From JBBRWO01 sp964388455 (GTDB lineage: Bacteria > Actinomycetota > Coriobacteriia > Anaerosomatales > JAAXUF01), in assembly GCA_964388455.1 (NCBI GenBank), contig CAYMAN010000021.1:1-37235 (forward strand): a stretch of 37,235 nt of DNA. The letters run 5' to 3'. Position 1 is the stretch's first letter; every line of letters starts with the position of its first letter. The notes beneath the pieces are model-generated. The model saw only the letters and a program-made list of their open reading frames with translations, had not been told where the DNA came from and did no database searches. Made by a program: the position numbers and the translations under genes. Below are positions 33,101-37,235 of the stretch, piece by piece.

Positions 33101-33784
33101 ATGATTCGACGTTCTGTCATCTGCGTAGCATTGGTCGCAACACTGACTCTTGGTTTCAGTGCGCAAGCTGTCGCAATTCCTCATGTACTCGGATACCAGT
33201 ACTCGAAGGTACATACGGGTCTAGTCGGCCGTGTCTGGGCGTACAACTGGTCGATCACTGACCCGAGCAGCCAGTGGGCTGGACACGTCAGCGCATTGTA
33301 CATCAACGCCGATGGACTCGATGCACCCTATATGGACAACTACATTGAGGCGGGTCTTGAGAAGAATTCAAGCACAATTCTTGGTGGCGATTCACGGCCT
33401 GTGTTCTTCACTGCATATGAGGATTACCCAAATACGAACACTCAGGTCTGGCGCTCGCATGGCCGCGCAACCGTGGGCGCTTGGCACGATGTCAAGATCG
33501 CCAATTTTCAGCCCTTAACGGGCGCACCCAGTGATTGGGCTGTCTACTTCAATGGAGTGGCGAAGGTCTCTACTGCGCGCTACTCGTTCAAAGTCGGTCA
33601 ACCAATCACTGCTTCTGAGCGATATCTCTATCTTGACAACAACCAGTCTTCATTCGACAACATGAAGAACCGAAACGCAAGTAATACGCACTCTGAGTGG
33701 ACGTCGATAGCTACTAGGGACAATGACAACCAGTACAATCCGTTCATCGTAGATGGCAGCGCTTGGCGCTGTGTCAAACAGTAG
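33101..33784 (+). CDS. Secreted protein of unknown function in low-GC patch
   Basis: This is a 227-residue protein with a clear signal peptide (MIRRSVICVALVATL, cleavage near AVA). The mature part is rich in Trp, Tyr, Asn and Ser and is predicted all-beta, with patterns such as RVWAYNW, PVFFTAYEDY, WHDVKI and WAVYFNG, resembling actinobacterial exported proteins of lectin-like fold. I cannot name a family or an activity. The codon use is unlike the neighbours: bases 33361-33420 are 27/60 G+C where most of the window is near two thirds. GGGGAGGAG precedes the ATG. The lipoprotein gene follows after 14 bases, so the two form an operon. Confidence 0.82.
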   Translation: MIRRSVICVALVATLTLGFSAQAVAIPHVLGYQYSKVHTGLVGRVWAYNWSITDPSSQWAGHVSALYINADGLDAPYMDNYIEAGLEKNSSTILGGDSRPVFFTAYEDYPNTNTQVWRSHGRATVGAWHDVKIANFQPLTGAPSDWAVYFNGVAKVSTARYSFKVGQPITASERYLYLDNNQSSFDNMKNRNASNTHSEWTSIATRDNDNQYNPFIVDGSAWRCVKQ

Positions 33785-33798
33785 AGGAGACAAGTGAG

Positions 33799-34395
33799 AT
33801 GCAAAAGGCACTGGTGATAGCCATGAGTGCAGGTCTACTTGCCATGACGCTGAGCGGATGCGCAAGTGAGGCCGTATCTACGGATTCCTTGCCATCTGCG
33901 CGTCCTTCCAAGTACACGGATGCCGCCAACGCATACCCTGAGTTCTCGACAGCAGGGGCTGCTGCCGCAGAGGTGGACTTCGCTCCCCGGCTGCCGAAGA
34001 AAGGGGGCAAGCCGAAAAAGGTCGTCGTGCGCGATGTCGAGAGGGGTAAGTCACTCTCCAAGTCCGAGCGACCGATGGACGTACATTATGACGGTTTCTG
34101 GATTGCAGAAGCGCCTTTCAAGAACCCAGCTGAAGCAGCCGCCCAACTTGACATTGTAATGGGGCGCGAAGAGGCCTCCCTGTACCTTCAGGAGGTCACA
34201 GTAAGCGGCATGAGGGGATTGGCGCATGACCCCGTAGACCTCCCGCTAACGACAAACGCTGACGGCTCGGAGTCAGGAGGACTTAAGGTCGCAGGTTCGT
34301 CAGTCCTGTGGGCCGACGGCAGAATGCTGTACAACATCACCAGCACCACACTTGACAGTAAGCAGCTCTTGGAGATTGCCGCGTCGATGTACTAG
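33799..34395 (+). CDS. Lipoprotein with DUF4367-like C-terminus
   Basis: This 198-residue protein has a lipoprotein signal ending L-S-G-C21. A Lys/Gly/Pro-rich middle (LPKKGGKPKKVVVRD) leads to a C-terminal domain whose end (SSVLWADGRMLYNIT, then DSKQLLEIAASMY) resembles DUF4367-type domains, where a strand giving the local value is followed by a short helix. The molecular role is unknown. I chose the ATG at 33799 after GAGGAGA because it places the signal peptide correctly. It follows the secreted-protein gene closely and is ended by a clear terminator, so the two form a self-contained transcript in the lower-GC patch. Confidence 0.8.
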   Translation: MQKALVIAMSAGLLAMTLSGCASEAVSTDSLPSARPSKYTDAANAYPEFSTAGAAAAEVDFAPRLPKKGGKPKKVVVRDVERGKSLSKSERPMDVHYDGFWIAEAPFKNPAEAAAQLDIVMGREEASLYLQEVTVSGMRGLAHDPVDLPLTTNADGSESGGLKVAGSSVLWADGRMLYNITSTTLDSKQLLEIAASMY

Positions 34396-34423
34396 ACCCG
34401 GGCAGCATGCACTTAGGCTAACG

Positions 34424-34447
34424 GCGCCCCCTGAATCTAGGGGGCGC
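34424..34447 (+). terminator. Terminator of the low-GC operon
   Basis: A perfect 9-bp stem GCGCCCCCT/AGGGGGCGC with a six-base loop lies 28 bases after the lipoprotein stop. It is followed by TTCTGC, so the T-run is weak. It could work in both directions. Confidence 0.7.
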
Positions 34448-34875
34448 TTCTGCAAAGTCGCGACATGTGCAGAACCTCTCTTGCTGCTTGACCTTCCAAG
34501 AAGATGACAGACAAGGAGCCGCGTTCGCCCCGGCCTGTGCAAGTGCCTTGTCTCGCACATTGCACTCCGCTGTGTCTTCGTCGGGGCCTCTTGCATAGTA
34601 GAAATCAAGTACGTCGGTGCCGCGTGCCACGCTCAGTTCGCCAGCAAAGGACTCTAACAAACGCTCACCGAGCGATGATTGGTGACAATGGTCGCGAATG
34701 TCCGAATCCAGTGCATCAACAAGGACGACCGCCCTACGAACGAATTGCACATGTTGACGTAGTCCGTTCAGACAACGTTCGGAAGAAGTTGACGCAGCAA
34801 GAGCCAATAGCAGGAGCAGAGGGGTCACGTCCCGCAGAGTGGTGTGACTCCCGCGTGCCTGTCCGGTCCTGAAGT
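34448..34875. other. Intergenic stretch of intermediate GC
   Basis: Between the terminator and the transposase remnant I find no gene that I can support. An open frame on the minus strand runs through the whole stretch and is continuous with a frame of the transposase remnant, but its product has no family I recognise and it ends inside the terminator. It may be a decayed gene. Confidence 0.5.
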
Positions 34876-35595
34876 CTACTTCACCGGTGCGAGCAACGCC
34901 TGCAGCACCACCTCGGTCTCGCTGGCCGGATTGCCGTTTCTGCCCATTCCATGCCGATGTAGCGCCTGCCCACGGCCCACTGGTCGTGCTGCTCGACGAG
35001 CACACAGCCGGTGAGCCTGAGTCCGGATGCCCAGTTGGGGAAGATGCCACGACATCGGTCGTGCGCTTGGTCTCCTTGTCCACACGTTCGAGCGAGTTGG
35101 TGGAAGCCATCTTGGTTCAGTGCTCGCGCGGGAACGCCATGTGCACGATCACGTCGCCTTCGGCGTCGAGAAGCAGGCCGGTCACCTTCGGGTACCTCTT
35201 CGTGAGTCCGTCGGCGATGAATCTGAGTTGGTCCGGGCCTCGTCGAGGTCGGGTGCTTGCGACGATCGTGCGTATCGCCGCGGCCAACATGTGCTGGTCG
35301 CCCTTGGGACATGCACGAGAGCGTCGCATGAAGTGGACGCGACACCTCTGCCGGCTCGCCCCGCTGAGCACGGCGGGGATCGCAGCCTTGAGCCCCACGT
35401 GGGCGTCCGAGATCACGAGCTCGACTCCGGTGACCCCACGCGTGACGAGGCCTCTGAGGAGCTCCGTCCAGAACGCCGCATCCTCACTGGACCCGATATC
35501 CAGACCGAGCACCTCGCGCTCGCCGGCAGCGATCACGCTGATTGCGACAACGGCGGCGACAGATCCCACCCGTGAGCCGTCACGGCACTTCAGGC
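34876..35595 (-). pseudogene. Decayed IS256-family (mutator) transposase
   Basis: Only the C-terminal part of a DDE transposase remains. The open part reads GEREVLGLDIGSSEDAAFW, then ISDAHVGL (second catalytic Asp) and CRVHFMR. A TGA at 35117-35119 sits where the family has Trp (REH-stop-TKMASTN); next come LERVDKE with the third catalytic residue, then a one-base loss near 35045 and another frame change near 34940, after which the frame ends NPASETEVVLQALLAPVK at 34876. The 5' end stops near 35595, just short of the first catalytic Asp, so the N-terminal DNA-binding part is gone. It cannot make an active enzyme. No terminal inverted repeats are visible to me. Confidence 0.92.
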
Positions 35596-35605
35596 AACTC
35601 CGCCG

Positions 35606-35634
35606 TTGCCGCGCCGCGCCGTGGTCGCTATACT
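35606..35634 (+). promoter_or_regulatory. Promoter of tRNA-Ser(GGA)
   Basis: TTGCCG (35606-35611) and TATACT (35629-35634) with 17-base spacing make a good sigma-70-type promoter. It starts about ten bases from the edge of the transposase remnant. The -10 and leader match those of tRNA-Ser(TGA). Confidence 0.75.
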
Positions 35635-35681
35635 CGCGTTTGCCTCAGACGCTGCGCACTGTGCTGCTCAACGGGGCGAAC

Positions 35682-35774
35682 GGAGAGCTGGCCGAGTGGT
35701 TGAAGGCGCACGACTGGAAATCGTGTATGCGGCGTCAAACCGTATCTAGGGTTCGAATCCCTAGCTCTCCGCCA
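35682..35774 (+). tRNA. tRNA-Ser(GGA)
   Basis: A 93-base tRNA with a long variable arm. Anticodon stem CACGA/TCGTG encloses CTGGAAA, giving anticodon GGA for UCC/UCU codons. It starts GGAGAGCTGGCCGAG, like tRNA-Ser(GCT), and ends with discriminator G and encoded CCA. Confidence 0.97.
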
Positions 35775-35827
35775 CAAGATCGAGTCCGACGCACGACGTC
35801 GGTGAGCCCGGCTCCACCGGGTACCTG

Positions 35828-35859
35828 AGAGCGGTCCGCCGGAGACGGTGGGCCGCTCT
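35828..35859 (+). terminator. Terminator after tRNA-Ser(GGA)
   Basis: A 13-bp stem (35828-35840 with 35847-35859, two G-T pairs) and six-base loop GGAGAC, ending CTCTTCG, lies 53 bases after the tRNA. Confidence 0.7.
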
Positions 35860-35945
35860 TCGCGTTGGCGCGACCGCGCCCCGCGGGCGCTAGCAGCGCC
35901 ATTTCGCGCCCGCGGCCTCGCGACCCGGCGCCCGCGTCTCCGCGC

Positions 35946-36638
35946 CTATCCCGCGCGGAACACGAACTCCGCGAACCGCCCTCGAACCGACTCCGGCACG
36001 CCGCTCTCGTAGAGCCGCGCATCGCGCAGCCCCTCGCGCGCGCCGTCGGGCCGGTACGCCTGCACCACCCAGCGTGCGACACCCTCCTCGGCGAGTTCGA
36101 GCGACATGCGCTCCAGTTCCTCGTCGCCGAGCAGGTCGGGGTGCACGGTGGTGCGGGCCTCGAAGGGTACGCCGCTCGCGACGAGCGCGCGCAGGCTCTC
36201 GAGTGCGCGCTCGCCTGAGCCCGCGACGGTGGTGATGCGCTCGTAGTCGGCGAACGGGACCTTCACGTCGAAGCCGACCCAGTCGACGAGCGGCAGCACC
36301 TCGGCCAGCCGCGCCGGGCGGGGACCGCCGGTGTGCAGCCCGATCCGGAAGCCGAGCGCACGGACCTCCGCGATCGCCTCGGCGAGCGCGGCTTGCACCG
36401 TCGGCTCGCCGCCCGAGAACACGACGCCGTCCAGCAGGTTCACGCGTGTGCCCAGGAAGGCCATGACTTCGGCCCAAGGCACAGAACCCTCACCTGCTGG
36501 GAGCAGATGAGGGTTGTGGCAGTACGTGCAGTTCCAGGGGCAGCCTTGGGCGAAGACGACCGCGGCGAGCTCTCCCGGCCAATCGACCGTGGAGAGCGAT
36601 GCGAGACCGCCGACCCGAAAGGTGCTAGTTGGCGTCAC
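35946..36638 (-). CDS. nrdG: Anaerobic ribonucleotide reductase activating protein (radical SAM)
   Basis: NrdG uses a [4Fe-4S] cluster and S-adenosylmethionine to make the glycyl radical of class III ribonucleotide reductase. The 230-residue protein has the radical-SAM cluster motif C33-P-W-N-C37-T-Y-C40, a following HNPHLLP, and the SAM-contact motif GVVFSGGEPT. It resembles the long-type activases with a full radical-SAM barrel. The start is a GTG at 36636-36638, which overlaps the end of the small glycyl-radical gene by 14 bases, so the two are translationally coupled. Its target glycine lies not on NrdD but on that small protein. Confidence 0.95.
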   Translation of the reverse strand: MTPTSTFRVGGLASLSTVDWPGELAAVVFAQGCPWNCTYCHNPHLLPAGEGSVPWAEVMAFLGTRVNLLDGVVFSGGEPTVQAALAEAIAEVRALGFRIGLHTGGPRPARLAEVLPLVDWVGFDVKVPFADYERITTVAGSGERALESLRALVASGVPFEARTTVHPDLLGDEELERMSLELAEEGVARWVVQAYRPDGAREGLRDARLYESGVPESVRGRFAEFVFRAG

Positions 36639-36801
36639 AGGGCTCGGAGAAGCAGACGCGCTCCGCGTACTCGCCCTTCTTGCCCTGGTTGAACGACGTG
36701 ACGGGGCGGTGATAGCCCATCACGCGCGTCCAGACCTCACAGGGCTGACGCTCTTCGTCGGTGATCTCGGTGCTCATCAGTTCCGTGGTGTTCTCAGTCA
36801 T
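36625..36801 (-). CDS. Separate glycyl-radical domain of class III ribonucleotide reductase
   Basis: This small gene of 58 residues begins MTENTTELMS and carries C21-E-V-W-T-R-V-M-G29-Y-H-R-P, followed by FNQGKKGEYAER. That matches the C-terminal glycyl-radical segment of NrdD (R-V-x-G-Y, then N-x-G-K), and G29 would be the radical site. The preceding nrdD gene ends without such a motif. The ATG at 36799-36801 follows AAGGAGAG, 48 bases after the nrdD stop, so it is a separately translated product, not a read-through or frameshift. I infer that it docks on NrdD and completes the enzyme. Short proteins of this type are annotated in other anaerobes. Confidence 0.88.
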   Translation of the reverse strand: MTENTTELMSTEITDEERQPCEVWTRVMGYHRPVTSFNQGKKGEYAERVCFSEPCDAN

Positions 36802-36849
36802 GGTTCTCTCCTTGCGGCTAGCGGTTGATGGTACGGCTGCGGCTTTGGT

Positions 36850-37235
36850 TCAGCAACACGCGGCTTCTGCGCGCTTGCGGTTGAGGATCTCCTCGTCGCA
36901 CTTGGGGCAGAACTGGTGCTCGCCGTCGAGGTAGCCGTGCGTCGGGCACACGGAGAACGTCGGCGTGATGGTGATGTAGGGGAGACGGAAGTTCTCCAGC
37001 GAACGCTTGACCAGTCGCTTGGTCGCCTCGGCCGAGGAGACGCGCTCGCCCATGTAGAGGTGCAGCACGGTGCCGCCGGTGTACTTGCGCTGCAGCTCCT
37101 CTTGGCGCGAGAGCGCCTCGAAGGGATCGTCGGTGAAGCCGGCGGGCAGCTGGCTCGAGTTGGTGTAGTAGGGGTTCTCGTCGGTGCCGGCCTGCAGGAT
37201 CTCCGGGTGGCGCTTCTTGTCCTCGCGGGCGAAGC
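36850..37235 (-). CDS. nrdD: Class III ribonucleoside-triphosphate reductase, 3' part (runs off window)
   Basis: The last 127 codons of nrdD are present; the gene starts beyond the right edge. Visible are ENPYYTNSSQLP, the QRKYTGGTVLHLYMGER stretch, NFRLPYITITPTFS and the zinc ribbon C-P-T-H-G-Y...C-P-K-C, all typical of NrdD, which reduces ribonucleotides under anaerobic conditions. It ends NRKRAEAACC-stop shortly after the ribbon, where other NrdD proteins continue to the R-V-x-G-Y glycyl-radical motif. That motif is in the next gene. The order nrdD, radical-domain gene, nrdG forms one minus-strand operon. Confidence 0.96.
   Translation of the reverse strand, partial: FAREDKKRHPEILQAGTDENPYYTNSSQLPAGFTDDPFEALSRQEELQRKYTGGTVLHLYMGERVSSAEATKRLVKRSLENFRLPYITITPTFSVCPTHGYLDGEHQFCPKCDEEILNRKRAEAACC

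Noticed and set aside
32764..33120. A 118-codon minus-strand frame in the gap after the M20 peptidase.
   Set aside because: No recognisable family, mixed composition, and it overlaps the start of the secreted-protein gene.
34504..34872. A 122-codon plus-strand frame next to the transposase remnant.
   Set aside because: No family, no good ribosome site, and Arg/Pro/Cys-rich composition typical of chance frames.

Overview
The window looks like chromosomal DNA of a high-GC, Gram-positive actinobacterium with an anaerobic or facultative lifestyle. I infer this from the strong third-position GC bias, the class III (oxygen-sensitive) ribonucleotide reductase genes, several surface proteins anchored by cell-wall-binding repeat 2 (CWB2) modules, and a Ku/LigD pair. 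The combination resembles Coriobacteriia-type lineages, but I could not run a phylogeny, so the placement is an inference.

Layout. 0.2-6.1 kb: serS, a lone PAS protein, a metal-dependent amidohydrolase, a single polypeptide joining glucose-6-phosphate dehydrogenase to 6-phosphogluconate dehydrogenase, and a SIMPL-domain lipoprotein. 6.2-9.6 kb: a tight four-gene minus-strand sensory operon. It begins with a cobalamin-binding protein carrying the W-x9-EH and E-x-H-x-x-G motifs of CarH-type B12 photoreceptors. A PAS histidine kinase, an unknown helical protein and a receiver-histidine kinase hybrid follow. 9.7-12.1 kb: tRNA-Arg(ACG), tRNA-Ser(GCT), a second PAS kinase, an endonuclease/exonuclease/phosphatase protein and tRNA-Ser(TGA). 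12.3-20.2 kb: three consecutive secreted proteins that share the same CWB2 anchor but carry different cargo: carboxypeptidase-regulatory-like domains, an SGNH hydrolase, and a metzincin protease with Ig-like repeats. The protease gene contains an apparently exact 525-bp tandem duplication. 20.3-23.5 kb: tadA, a DUF2207 membrane protein and two small unknown genes. 23.6-27.7 kb: a DUF2177-ku-ligD operon for non-homologous end joining. 27.8-32.7 kb: a chemoreceptor, a cardiolipin synthase-like protein and an M20 dipeptidase. 33.0-35.6 kb: a patch of clearly lower GC with a secreted protein, a lipoprotein and a decayed IS256-family transposase, lying just upstream of tRNA-Ser(GGA). 35.9-37.2 kb: nrdG, a separate 58-residue gene carrying the glycyl-radical motif, and the 3' end of nrdD, which stops after its zinc ribbon and lacks that motif.

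The points most worth following are the cobalamin sensor-kinase operon, the Zwf-Gnd fusion, the split class III reductase with a free-standing glycyl-radical piece, the tandem duplication in the surface protease, and a 22-base promoter/leader element shared by two tRNA-Ser genes.
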